DNA of 42,713 nt from positions 1-42,713 of the forward strand of contig CAIYYA010000202.1 of assembly GCA_903930255.1 (NCBI GenBank), given 5' to 3'. The DNA is from an uncultured beta proteobacterium. GTDB taxonomy: Bacteria > Pseudomonadota > Gammaproteobacteria > Burkholderiales > Burkholderiaceae_C. Shown here one piece after another: positions 17,226 through 24,724 of the stretch; the stretch's first letter is position 1, and the number at the start of each line of letters is the position of its first letter. The notes beneath the pieces were generated by a model. The model made no database searches. It worked only from the letters and a program-made list of their open reading frames with translations, and had not been told where the DNA came from. Made by a program: the position numbers and the translations under genes.

Positions 17226-18389
17226 TTAATGGGTCTGCGCATCTTCGCGCGGTAGCACCGGAAAGCGTCGGGTGATGATGATGTAGCCCATCACCTCAAT
17301 GGCAAACATGCCGACCGTCACCATCACTTCACCCAGCGACGGGAAATAGCTCCACCCGCTGCCAGTAAGATGCCCATAGCCAATCAGAAAACCATTCAGG
17401 CGCAGCAGGATCCCGCCGATCATGATGGCAATACCGGCCAGGAAGAGACGCGCCGGATTACGCCGGGATTCGACATTGCCGATCAATAAGAAGGGCGCAG
17501 CAAAGGCCAGGTTTTCTACCCAGAACGACAGCGCCACGCCACTGAACTCAAACGCCGCCGGCCATGCCCCGCGTACCGTCAAGTCGCCCACCCGTACCAA
17601 CAAATAGACCGCCAGTACGCCCAACATGATTTTTGACAAGGGGTTGAGCAAGTGCATCTCGATTGAGCGCCGGTAAGCAGCGGCGGCCACACACGATTCA
17701 AACAGCACCACCCCATAACCAATCACGATCGCTGTGAGCAAGTAAATCAACGGCACCGCCGGTGTTTGCCACAGCGGATTGACCTGACTCCCCATGACCA
17801 CCAGCATGGTGCCCAGTGAAGACTGGTGCATCATGGGTAACAGCACGCCCAGGGCAATGAAGAAAAACAGCCATTTGTTGAGTTTTTGCTTGACATCTTT
17901 CATGCCCAGTTTTTCCAGGAACACCGGCGAAAACTCAATCCACATCACCAGGATGTAGGCGGTGACACACACAGCCACCTCAAACATCACCGAGTTGGGG
18001 TTGGAGTAACTGGGCCAGAAAATATGCCAAAAGTTCCACCAGCGACCCAGGTCGATAAAGATGCCACCGCCCGCCAGGGTGTAGCCAAACAGGCTGCCCA
18101 GCAGCGCAGGTCGAACCAGCGGGTGGTATTCGCCTTTGTTGAAAATATAGACCAACAAAGCCACTGAGAATCCACCGCAGGCCAGCGCCGAGCCGATCAT
18201 CACGTCAACCACCACCCAGATGCCCCAGGAGTAGCCGTCGTTGACATTCGCCACCGCGCCGAGGCCAAAAATAAACCGCACCAGCAAGAGGGTGGCCATG
18301 ATGGCAATGAGCACCCCGCAAACCACCGTGGCGGCATTTACCAGACTGCCACCTATCGGAGCCGGAGCTGCATGTTGAGCGCTTGTCAT
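17226..18389 (-). CDS. hybB: Hydrogenase-2 membrane subunit HybB (NrfD/PsrC family)
   Basis: A 387-residue integral membrane protein with about nine to ten hydrophobic segments from ~17 to ~375, of the NrfD/PsrC family without haem ligands. It links the HybA ferredoxin to the quinone pool; in E. coli HybB may couple quinone chemistry to proton movement. Charged residues within helices (ELEV- and GVVLFESC-type segments) would serve quinone or proton sites (inference). It starts at an ATG overlapping the hybA stop (4 nt) and ends 34 nt before hybC. Confidence 0.93.
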   Translation of the reverse strand: MTSAQHAAPAPIGGSLVNAATVVCGVLIAIMATLLLVRFIFGLGAVANVNDGYSWGIWVVVDVMIGSALACGGFSVALLVYIFNKGEYHPLVRPALLGSLFGYTLAGGGIFIDLGRWWNFWHIFWPSYSNPNSVMFEVAVCVTAYILVMWIEFSPVFLEKLGMKDVKQKLNKWLFFFIALGVLLPMMHQSSLGTMLVVMGSQVNPLWQTPAVPLIYLLTAIVIGYGVVLFESCVAAAAYRRSIEMHLLNPLSKIMLGVLAVYLLVRVGDLTVRGAWPAAFEFSGVALSFWVENLAFAAPFLLIGNVESRRNPARLFLAGIAIMIGGILLRLNGFLIGYGHLTGSGWSYFPSLGEVMVTVGMFAIEVMGYIIITRRFPVLPREDAQTH

Positions 18390-19381
18390 GATTGATTCTC
18401 CCCGTTGCCGTTAGCCGTTGAGTCTTCCTCATCATGGACGTTCTTTTTTGCGATAAAACTCAAGGCACCCAGCACCACTACCGGCAGCATCAGGCCACCG
18501 TAGAGCGAATGCTGGATAGTCTCGGAGGTGGAGGCTGACGAGTTGGGCGGCAGATCAGGCATACCAACCTTGGCGAAGTTGACAGCAGAGAGCTTGAGCA
18601 CCTGCGTGCCCCCATACTCTTTTTCGCCATAAACATGCTTGAGGTACTTGCCCACCGAGCCCTCATAACTTTGATCAACACCGCCTAGCTTGCCGCGCGG
18701 GTATTGGGTAACACTGCCGGGCTCAAGCGCAATGCGGCGCTTGGCCTCGGCCAACAGGTCAGCCGTTTTGCCATACAGCGTAGCCCCGGTTGGGCAAACC
18801 TCGGCACAGGCGGAATAGTGCCCGTCTTTGGTGCGGTGGCGACACAACTCGCATTTGGCAATCTTGCCAGTGGGCGAGTCGTACTGGTATTTGGGAATGC
18901 CAAACGGGCAAGCCACCACGCAATAACGACAACCCACGCAGATGTCAGCGTCATACGACACGATGCCCGTCACCGGGTCTTTGGTCATGGCGGAGACCGG
19001 GCAGGCCGACACGCAAGACGGGTCGGCACAGTGCATGCAGGAGGTCTTCATGAAGGCAAAACCATCCACCTCGGCATCTTTGGTCTGCATCGTGCCGTTA
19101 CGGTACATCTTGATGACGTTGAAGGTGTAACCCGAGGTGTCGAGCGGCGTGTCCCACAACTGATCCTGGGTGGAAAACTCGGGTGGGTTGTCGTTGGCCT
19201 GTTTGCAGGCCGCCACACAGGCTTTGCAGCCAATGCACAGGGTGGCGTCATAGAGCAAACCCAACCCATCAGCTGGGCGCGTATGGGTTTCGCGGGCGCA
19301 GACATCGGATGCCAGGGCTGCGCTGGCGAGCGCCGCACCCCCGGTCAACGCCCCTTTTAAAAAGTGACGGCGGGCGTTCAT
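18386..19381 (-). CDS. hybA: Hydrogenase-2 ferredoxin-like subunit HybA
   Basis: A 331-residue periplasmic iron-sulfur protein. The N-terminus is a short Tat signal (MNARRHFLKGALTGGAAL; twin Arg at 4-5). Four cysteine groups typical of a four-[4Fe-4S] protein follow: CIGCKACVAAC, CMHCADPSCVSAC, CVGCRYCVVAC and CELC...CAEVC. A C-terminal hydrophobic helix (LYGGLMLPVVVLGALSFIA, about 293-312) anchors it, followed by a charged cytoplasmic tail. It passes electrons between HybO and HybB. Both ends overlap neighbours by 4 nt (hybO and hybB), indicating tight coupling. Confidence 0.94.
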   Translation of the reverse strand: MNARRHFLKGALTGGAALASAALASDVCARETHTRPADGLGLLYDATLCIGCKACVAACKQANDNPPEFSTQDQLWDTPLDTSGYTFNVIKMYRNGTMQTKDAEVDGFAFMKTSCMHCADPSCVSACPVSAMTKDPVTGIVSYDADICVGCRYCVVACPFGIPKYQYDSPTGKIAKCELCRHRTKDGHYSACAEVCPTGATLYGKTADLLAEAKRRIALEPGSVTQYPRGKLGGVDQSYEGSVGKYLKHVYGEKEYGGTQVLKLSAVNFAKVGMPDLPPNSSASTSETIQHSLYGGLMLPVVVLGALSFIAKKNVHDEEDSTANGNGENQS

Positions 19382-20574
19382 GATGACACCTTGTCCTCTG
19401 CTTTGGGCTGCGCGGAAGTTTTGGCTTTGGCCGCTTCTTCGGCGGCGTGTGACAAGCCCAGGTTGCGTGTCAACATGGTCGCAGCGCCTGCGGCAGCACC
19501 GGCCAAGGCAGCCAGTGCGGCAGCCGAGGCAAAGCTGGCACCCTTGCCGTTTTCTTCAACAATGCGTGGGTATTGCTGCGGCGGATAAATATTGATGACC
19601 TTGGCCACCTGATGAATCGGCTTGGTAAAGCCGACGCCTTTTTCGGTGCAGCCGATGCAGGGGTGACCGCAACCGACCGGCCAATTGTTTTCGCCCGCAT
19701 CACCAAAGCCCAGGGTCGAGCAGTTGGCGTAGGTTTCAGGCCCTTTGCAACCGAGCTTGTAAAGGCAATAGCCCTGGCGGTGACCGGCATCGCCAAACTC
19801 CATGGCAAAGCGACCGGCATCAAAGTGCGCACGGCGTTCGCAGTGCTCGTGAATCAGGCGCGAATAGGCAAATTTTGGTCGCCCCAACTGATCCACTTCG
19901 GGCAGTTTGCCAAAGGTTAAAAAGTGCACCACTGTGGCTAAAAAGTTATAAGGATTGGGTGGACAGCCCGGTATGGTGACCACCGGCTTGCCCAACACCT
20001 CGGCCACGCTGGAGGCTCCGGTCGGATTGGGGCCGGTAGAGGGCATACCACCCCAGGAAGCGCAAGAACCAATGGCGATCACGGCTGCAGCATCTGCGGC
20101 GCATTCCTTGACCAGGTCGATCGCCTTGTGACCGCCAATTTTGCAATAAATACCGTTATCCTTGACCGGAATAGCTCCCTCAACAACCAGCACGTATTTG
20201 CCTTTGTTGGCCTTCATGGCATCTTTGCGAGCCGCTTCGGCCTGATGCCCGGCAGCGGCCATCAAGGTCTCGTGGTAGTCGAGCGAAATCACGTCGAGAA
20301 TCAGTTTTTCAAGTGTCGGGTGTTCGGCTCGCAATAGCGACTCCGAGCAACCGGTGCACTCCTGAAAGTGCAACCAAATCACCGACGGTCGCTTGGCGGT
20401 TTCAATGGCTTTGGCCACCGCAGCGTCAGCCCCTTTGGGCAAGCCCATGGTGACAGCCAGCGTAGCGCAAAACTGCAGGTAGTCGCGCCGTGACATGCCC
20501 AGACGGTTCTCAATGCCGCTCAACGTGCTGCGTCCGAGTTCAAAAATATCATTCGTGTTGCCCATGGTGCCCAT
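19378..20574 (-). CDS. hybO: [NiFe] hydrogenase small subunit, Hyd-2 type (HybO)
   Basis: A 398-residue iron-sulfur subunit exported by Tat. The start at 20574 has AAGGAG 5 nt upstream; the next ATG at 20565 is possible, and the longer reading from 20622 is rejected. The twin-arginine motif is SRRDYLQFC at 28-36. The proximal cluster begins at Cys73/Cys76 (ECTGCSES) with Gly75 between, and GSCASWGG ends in Gly; O2-tolerant enzymes have Cys at both Gly positions, so this enzyme should have an ordinary [4Fe-4S] proximal cluster. PGCPPNP and the C-terminal cluster cysteines are intact. A C-terminal hydrophobic helix (about 349-370) plus an Ala/Lys-rich tail anchors it. First gene of the operon. 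Confidence 0.96.
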   Translation of the reverse strand: MGTMGNTNDIFELGRSTLSGIENRLGMSRRDYLQFCATLAVTMGLPKGADAAVAKAIETAKRPSVIWLHFQECTGCSESLLRAEHPTLEKLILDVISLDYHETLMAAAGHQAEAARKDAMKANKGKYVLVVEGAIPVKDNGIYCKIGGHKAIDLVKECAADAAAVIAIGSCASWGGMPSTGPNPTGASSVAEVLGKPVVTIPGCPPNPYNFLATVVHFLTFGKLPEVDQLGRPKFAYSRLIHEHCERRAHFDAGRFAMEFGDAGHRQGYCLYKLGCKGPETYANCSTLGFGDAGENNWPVGCGHPCIGCTEKGVGFTKPIHQVAKVINIYPPQQYPRIVEENGKGASFASAAALAALAGAAAGAATMLTRNLGLSHAAEEAAKAKTSAQPKAEDKVSS

Positions 20575-20625
20575 GTTGTCTCCTTGTAATGTCAGGTCTT
20601 GCTCAGACCCAATCTGCAGCATCAG

Positions 20626-20642
20626 TGCAATTAGCGCGCCAA
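20626..20642 (-). promoter_or_regulatory. Sigma-54 (-24/-12) promoter of the hyb operon
   Basis: On the minus strand TTGGCGCGCTAATTGCA matches the TTGGCACGrNNNTTGCW consensus at all but two positions, with GG at -25/-24 and GC at -13/-12 correctly spaced. Transcription would start near 20615, leaving a ~41-nt leader before the hybO ATG at 20574. This fits control by the NtrC-type activator HoxA encoded in the same run. Confidence 0.85.
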
Positions 20643-20668
20643 GCTGAAAAGAGCGTTTTATCGTTCAT

Positions 20669-20681
20669 TTTCAAGGGTTTA
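20669..20681 (+). promoter_or_regulatory. Candidate IHF-binding site
   Basis: TTTCAAGGGTTTA fits the IHF consensus WATCAANNNNTTR with one mismatch. It lies at about -54 to -66 of the predicted hybO start, between the sigma-54 promoter and the upstream inverted repeat. This is the expected place for an IHF bend that brings an enhancer-bound activator to the polymerase. The motif is short, so chance is possible. Confidence 0.45.
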
Positions 20682-20752
20682 CCCGCGATAAATTAGGTCG
20701 TTATCGTGTCAGGGTGGATAGCAAGTAAACGGCAAACTAACCAGACATTAGT

Positions 20753-20800
20753 TAGTCATTAGTTGGTAGTTTTTAGAGTTGGACTACCAACTAATGACTA
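20753..20800. promoter_or_regulatory. 18-bp perfect inverted repeat in the hybO-nikR divergent region (operator/enhancer)
   Basis: TAGTCATTAGTTGGTAGT at 20753-20770 is perfectly inverted at 20783-20800 around a 12-nt spacer. The centre is about 161 nt upstream of the predicted hybO start, a typical activator site for a sigma-54 promoter. It also contains TTGGTA-N16-TACCAA, the half-site spacing used by NikR dimers, about 100 nt before nikR. It may therefore bind HoxA, NikR or both. No U-run follows, so it is not a terminator. Confidence 0.7.
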
Positions 20801-20809
20801 CCAACTAAT
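20782..20809 (+). repeat. Tandem 14-bp direct repeat extending the inverted repeat
   Basis: GACTACCAACTAAT occurs twice head to tail (20782-20795, 20796-20809). One inverted copy lies at 20758-20770, and a shortened inverted copy (ATTAGTTAGTC) lies just before that. Four related units in about 60 bp suggest cooperative binding by a DNA-binding protein. Confidence 0.7.
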
Positions 20810-20899
20810 AACGAAGAAATTGGTGTATGTTCTGCTCTAGGGGTGCTGCTATCCTCTGCAGCTACAACTTCCAACGGATGAAAAAACTTGGACCAGACC

Positions 20900-21418
20900 A
20901 TGGAACGCATCACCATTTCAATTGACACGGCACTGGCGCAGGAGTTTGACCAGCTGATCACTGCTCGGGGCTACAAAAATCGCTCGGAGGCGGTGCGCGA
21001 TTTGGTGCGCTCGCATCTGCAAATTCAGCGCACAGAACATCAGCCGACCGGTCATTGTGTGGCCAATTTGTCGTATGTTTACAACCACCATGAGCGCGAT
21101 CTGGCCGAGCGCCTGACCGCCCTGCAACACCATCAGCACGATTTGACAGTGGCCACGCTGCACGCGCATCTTGACCACGACAACTGTCTGGAAAGCGTCA
21201 TCCTGCGTGGTGCAACTGCTGCGGTAAGGGCTTTTTCAGACGCGCTGATGGCCCAGCCCGGCGTGCGCCATGGACAGCTGAATGTGGTTGCAGTTGAGCT
21301 GGATGGCGGCCATGTCCATGCGCACGGGCAGCAGCATGCCCACTTGCATGCGCATTCACAAACGCATGAAGTGGGCGCAGCCGCACACCCGCACATTCAC
21401 CTCAAGCCCAAAACCTGA
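20900..21418 (+). CDS. nikR: Nickel-responsive transcriptional regulator NikR
   Basis: A 172-residue NikR. A ribbon-helix-helix DNA-binding domain (about 1-45, ERITISIDTALAQEFDQL) precedes the ACT-like nickel domain. The square-planar nickel ligands are His77, His88, His90 and Cys96, matching His76/His87/His89/Cys95 of E. coli NikR. The start is the ATG at 20900; an upstream TTG would add four residues. A ~35-residue C-terminal extension holds 11 further histidines, not present in the 133-residue E. coli protein, and could buffer nickel. It is divergent from hybO and convergent, with a 1-nt gap, with nikO, so it probably controls the nickel transporter and perhaps the hydrogenase. Confidence 0.95.
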   Translation: MERITISIDTALAQEFDQLITARGYKNRSEAVRDLVRSHLQIQRTEHQPTGHCVANLSYVYNHHERDLAERLTALQHHQHDLTVATLHAHLDHDNCLESVILRGATAAVRAFSDALMAQPGVRHGQLNVVAVELDGGHVHAHGQQHAHLHAHSQTHEVGAAAHPHIHLKPKT

Positions 21419-21419
21419 A

Positions 21420-22157
21420 TCAGCTTTGCCGCTGTAAACCAAGCGGCAATTCGAGGTGGCAACGTGCCAGCAGCGGTGCATCGGCAAAAATAATCCCGGG
21501 TGTCGCATCGGCCTCAAGCACGCCTTCGCGCATCACCAATACCCGGCTGCACAGGTCTTGCACCAAGTCCAGGTCATGGCTGGCAATCAGCTGGGTTAGC
21601 GACAGCCCGGCCAGCAATGTGATCAAACGCCGCCGCGCCGCCGGATCCAATCCAGCGCTGGGCTCGTCCAGCAGCAGCACTGAAGGGTTCATGGCCAGCA
21701 CCCCGGCGATGGCCACTGCGCGCTTTTCACCACCCGAGAGCCGGTGCGGCGCGCGCGACGCCAGGTGACTGGCACCCACAGTGGCCAGCGCCTGTGCCAC
21801 CCGGGCTTGCACTTCAGCGGCAGACAAACCCATATTGATCGGGCCAAAGGCCACGTCTTCTTGCACGGTAGGCATAAACAACTGGTCATCCGGATCCTGA
21901 AACACCATACCAACATGGCGGCGTACTGCCACCAGATGCGCGCCATCTACCGGAATGCCCTGCACCCAGACCTGGCCGGCGCTGGGCAGCAACACACCAT
22001 TCAGCTGCAGCAACAAGCTTGATTTGCCGGCGCCGTTGCTGCCGATCAAACCAACCGTCTCGCCTGGTTGAAGGGAAAAACTCACCCCACGCAAAGCGGC
22101 TTGCCCATCCGGGTAGCTGTAATGCAAGGCCTGCACCGCAACGGCGGGCAAACTCAC
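21420..22157 (-). CDS. nikO: Nickel ECF-type transporter ATPase NikO/CbiO
   Basis: A 245-residue ABC ATPase. Walker A GSNGAGKSSLL, Q-loop (MVFQDPDDQLF), signature LSGGEKRAVAIAG, Walker B VLLLDEPSAGLD and the H-loop (IASHDL) are all intact. It energises nickel or cobalt uptake with NikQ and NikMN. It starts with GTG overlapping the nikQ stop (GTGA). The nickel assignment rests on nikR and the hydrogenase genes next door; the ATPase alone could equally be cobalt-specific CbiO. Confidence 0.92.
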   Translation of the reverse strand: MSLPAVAVQALHYSYPDGQAALRGVSFSLQPGETVGLIGSNGAGKSSLLLQLNGVLLPSAGQVWVQGIPVDGAHLVAVRRHVGMVFQDPDDQLFMPTVQEDVAFGPINMGLSAAEVQARVAQALATVGASHLASRAPHRLSGGEKRAVAIAGVLAMNPSVLLLDEPSAGLDPAARRRLITLLAGLSLTQLIASHDLDLVQDLCSRVLVMREGVLEADATPGIIFADAPLLARCHLELPLGLQRQS

Positions 22158-22963
22158 CGGACCAGTCCCAGCACCAGTGCGCCCAGGCCATGCGCCAGAT
22201 CAAGCTGACGCGCCAGCAAAAAACCCAACAGACAAACCGCCACAAACCCGGTGTCGCGGCGCTGCCACAGCAAGCCGGCGCTACGCGGCAACTGCCCGTT
22301 AAAGCCACGTGCCAGCATGGCCTGGTGAATACGCCCGGCGCGTTCCAAGGCACGTAGCAACAGGTTGCCCAGCAGAGGGCCGTACACCGAGAGCGGCAGG
22401 GTCTTGCCATTGGCGCGCAGTTCGCGTGCCAGGCTCATGCGAACCGCCTCACTGGCCAGCACCCCAGAAAAGCGGTGCAGCAGCAGCAATTGGGTAGTCA
22501 ACACCTGCGGCACACCCAAGCGTCCCAGGCCAACACACAGGGGTGTAAAGCCAGTGCCCGCCAGCAAAATCAGCCCGGCCGACACCGTCAGGGCAAAGCG
22601 AACCATGATGGAGGCAAATGACAGCCAGCCCGCACTGATGCCAACACCCGCCACCCGCATTACGACCTGCTGATCGAATATCGGATTAAACGCCCCCAGC
22701 ATCAGGGCAAACGGCGCGGCCAACAACACACTGCGCCCGATCACGCGTGCCGGGATATTGCCCAGAGCCGCCAGCACTACCGGAAACACGGCCAGCGGCA
22801 ACAAGGCCGCCACAGCGTAGCGGTCAAACGACACCACAGTGAAGATATAGCCCAGCGTGACCAGAATTTTGCCGCGCGCGTCCAATGCTGACAAGGCGGA
22901 TTCTTTTGCCGCCAGTGTCTCCAGCGACTGAAAATCCTGCAGGGCTTGCGTTATCGAACTCAC
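22154..22963 (-). CDS. nikQ: Nickel ECF-type transporter transmembrane protein NikQ/CbiQ
   Basis: A 269-residue membrane protein of the CbiQ/EcfT family with about five hydrophobic segments. The cytoplasmic coupling region contains ALERAGRIHQAMLARGFNG, where the A-R-G motif typical of EcfT contacts the ATPase. It starts with GTG overlapping the nikM stop and overlaps nikO by 4 nt, so the three genes are translationally chained. Confidence 0.9.
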   Translation of the reverse strand: MSSITQALQDFQSLETLAAKESALSALDARGKILVTLGYIFTVVSFDRYAVAALLPLAVFPVVLAALGNIPARVIGRSVLLAAPFALMLGAFNPIFDQQVVMRVAGVGISAGWLSFASIMVRFALTVSAGLILLAGTGFTPLCVGLGRLGVPQVLTTQLLLLHRFSGVLASEAVRMSLARELRANGKTLPLSVYGPLLGNLLLRALERAGRIHQAMLARGFNGQLPRSAGLLWQRRDTGFVAVCLLGFLLARQLDLAHGLGALVLGLVR

Positions 22964-24048
22964 AACTGACTGGGTTTACGCCGCTTGAGCCAGTAGCCCA
23001 GGCCCAGCACCAGGCTCAAGGTCACCAGGCCACCCACAATACCCGCCAGCGTTGTACCCGCTTCGACGGCAGGCCAGGACGGATCAGCTACTGTATTAAT
23101 AGCTGCTTGCGCTTGTTGGGTGGGCGCTGGAGCCTGTTTTGATGAAGAAGCCCAGGTGTAATCCGGAAACCACGCGGTAGCGGACTGCCAGGCCGATAGC
23201 GTGGCGTGCACCTTTGACTCGGGTGCGGCCACTTCGGTGTGGCCGGTAGTGCGTTGAATCGACCACTCCAGTCCATCCGGCTGGCTGGATGCAAACCACG
23301 AGAAAACGCCCGCTGTCAGTAGCGATGCTGCGCCCAGCGCAAGCAGCAGGCCCACAGGTCGGCGGGTTGCTCGCCCCGACGCTGCCAGCCTTGCCGGTGA
23401 AATCGTCACAAACAGGTCTGGCCGTGCCTGGCGCACAAACAACACCAACGCTGCCGTTGCCAGTCCTTCGAGCAGGCCAATGGCCAGATGAATCGGCTGC
23501 ATCAGCAGCAAAAAAGTCCCCAGCGGAAGACTGCTGATGCCAGAGAGTTGAGTTTCAGCGACAACACCCAAAGCACCTACTTGCAAGCCCAGCAGCGCAG
23601 CCAGTACCGTGGCCAGCGCGATCCGATTGCGCGACGGCGTTATGCCGACACGCTGCACCAGTGGTCGATAGATCAGCGGATAGGCCAGATAACAGCTACA
23701 CACGCCCAGATTGAAGATATTGGCACCGAGCGCCAGCAGGCCACCGTCGGCGAAAAACAACGCCTGCACCGTCAGCACCGAGGTCATCACGATCAGTGCC
23801 GCATGCGGGCCCAGCAGAATCGACAGCAACAGTCCACCGCCCAAATGCCCACTGGCACCCGTGCCGGGAATGCTGAAGTTGATCATCATGGCAGCAAACA
23901 CAAACGCCCCCAAGACCCCCATCAAGGGCACCAAGTCACTCCGCTTATCTCGTTCAACCTGCCTTGCAGACCATGCCAGCGCTGCGCAAGATGCTACCCA
24001 AAACGTAGCGCCTATGGCAGGGGAAAGCAATGCGTCGGCCATGTGCAT
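22960..24048 (-). CDS. nikM: Nickel substrate-capture protein NikMN (CbiM-PDGLE fusion)
   Basis: A 362-residue fusion. The first ~210 residues are a CbiM/NikM membrane domain starting MHMADALLSP; the free N-terminus and His2 form the metal site in this family, which fixes the start at 24048. After a linker, the C-terminal part is a NikN/PDGLE module with one helix before SSQPDGLEWS, a ~90-residue external loop and a final helix (about 335-355). NikN-type parts are needed for transport in M-N-Q-O systems. It is first in the transporter operon, 78 nt after the Rieske gene. Confidence 0.92.
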   Translation of the reverse strand: MHMADALLSPAIGATFWVASCAALAWSARQVERDKRSDLVPLMGVLGAFVFAAMMINFSIPGTGASGHLGGGLLLSILLGPHAALIVMTSVLTVQALFFADGGLLALGANIFNLGVCSCYLAYPLIYRPLVQRVGITPSRNRIALATVLAALLGLQVGALGVVAETQLSGISSLPLGTFLLLMQPIHLAIGLLEGLATAALVLFVRQARPDLFVTISPARLAASGRATRRPVGLLLALGAASLLTAGVFSWFASSQPDGLEWSIQRTTGHTEVAAPESKVHATLSAWQSATAWFPDYTWASSSKQAPAPTQQAQAAINTVADPSWPAVEAGTTLAGIVGGLVTLSLVLGLGYWLKRRKPSQL

Positions 24049-24126
24049 GACGAGACTCCGGTGAAAATATGAAGATTTTTTTAATTGTATGAAAGCGAAG
24101 CTTGCACCAACCTGACAAGCACAAAC

Positions 24127-24657
24127 TCAGGCGTCCTCGCCAATCACCAACTGATCGACTGAAGCAAAGCGGTGTGCCGGTATCACCAGGTTGGCCATGG
24201 CTGGCCCTGCTTTGAAAACCCTTCCGGCCAGGTCATAACGCGATGCATGACATGGGCACAAAAAGCCAATGCCCGGTTGATACCCAGGTGTGCAGCCCTG
24301 GTGTGTGCACACTCCAATGGCTACAAAAATATCCGGGCGCAGCGAGCGGTGACCATTTCGGCAGGCTGGTGGTTGTTGCGATTGTGCAGATTGCGGGTCG
24401 GTCAGCATGGCATCGTGTTGGATCATGCTGACCACTTCGGACGAAGTTCGGCGCAATACCCAGATTGGTTTGCCCAGCCAGTCCAGGCTCAGCAGTTTGC
24501 CGATTTCAAGCTGGCTGAGATCCACCGTCAGGGCGGCACCTTGTGGATAGGCTTTGTTTTCCAAAGTGCGCCATAGACCGATGGCACCCACCACGGTGAG
24601 ACCTGTGCCGGTGACCACAACGAGTTGACGGCGCTTGCGGCTGGAAGGCGTGTTCAT
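24127..24657 (-). CDS. Orphan Rieske [2Fe-2S] protein, PetA-like
   Basis: A 176-residue Rieske protein. The start at 24657 (MNTPSSRKRRQLVVV) gives a Tat-like N-terminus with a basic twin-Arg run and one hydrophobic anchor (about 12-32); longer readings run into the kinase gene. Cluster ligands are in CTHQGC and CPCHASRYD, with both disulfide cysteines present, and the C-terminal end resembles cytochrome bc1 Rieske subunits. No cytochrome b or c1 gene is near. It lies between a sugar kinase (67 nt upstream) and nikMN (78 nt downstream) on one strand. Its partner is unknown: it could be a second copy of PetA, or serve another quinol-linked chain. Confidence 0.85.
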   Translation of the reverse strand: MNTPSSRKRRQLVVVTGTGLTVVGAIGLWRTLENKAYPQGAALTVDLSQLEIGKLLSLDWLGKPIWVLRRTSSEVVSMIQHDAMLTDPQSAQSQQPPACRNGHRSLRPDIFVAIGVCTHQGCTPGYQPGIGFLCPCHASRYDLAGRVFKAGPAMANLVIPAHRFASVDQLVIGEDA

Positions 24658-24724
24658 GGTTCGTGCTGCACTGAAGAAATGGCTACTGCTTGCAGCACTG
24701 GCAACGACAGCGACTCGACAGTGT

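Noticed and set aside
20753..20800. Reading the hybO-nikR inverted repeat as a terminator
   Set aside because: No U-run follows on either strand, and it lies between two divergent starts where no transcript needs ending.
24061..24095. ATATGA/GTATGA pair upstream of nikMN as a NikR operator
   Set aside because: The two hexamers are direct, not inverted, repeats 20 bp apart; NikR operators are inverted hexamers with 16 bp between. One half-site alone is too weak.
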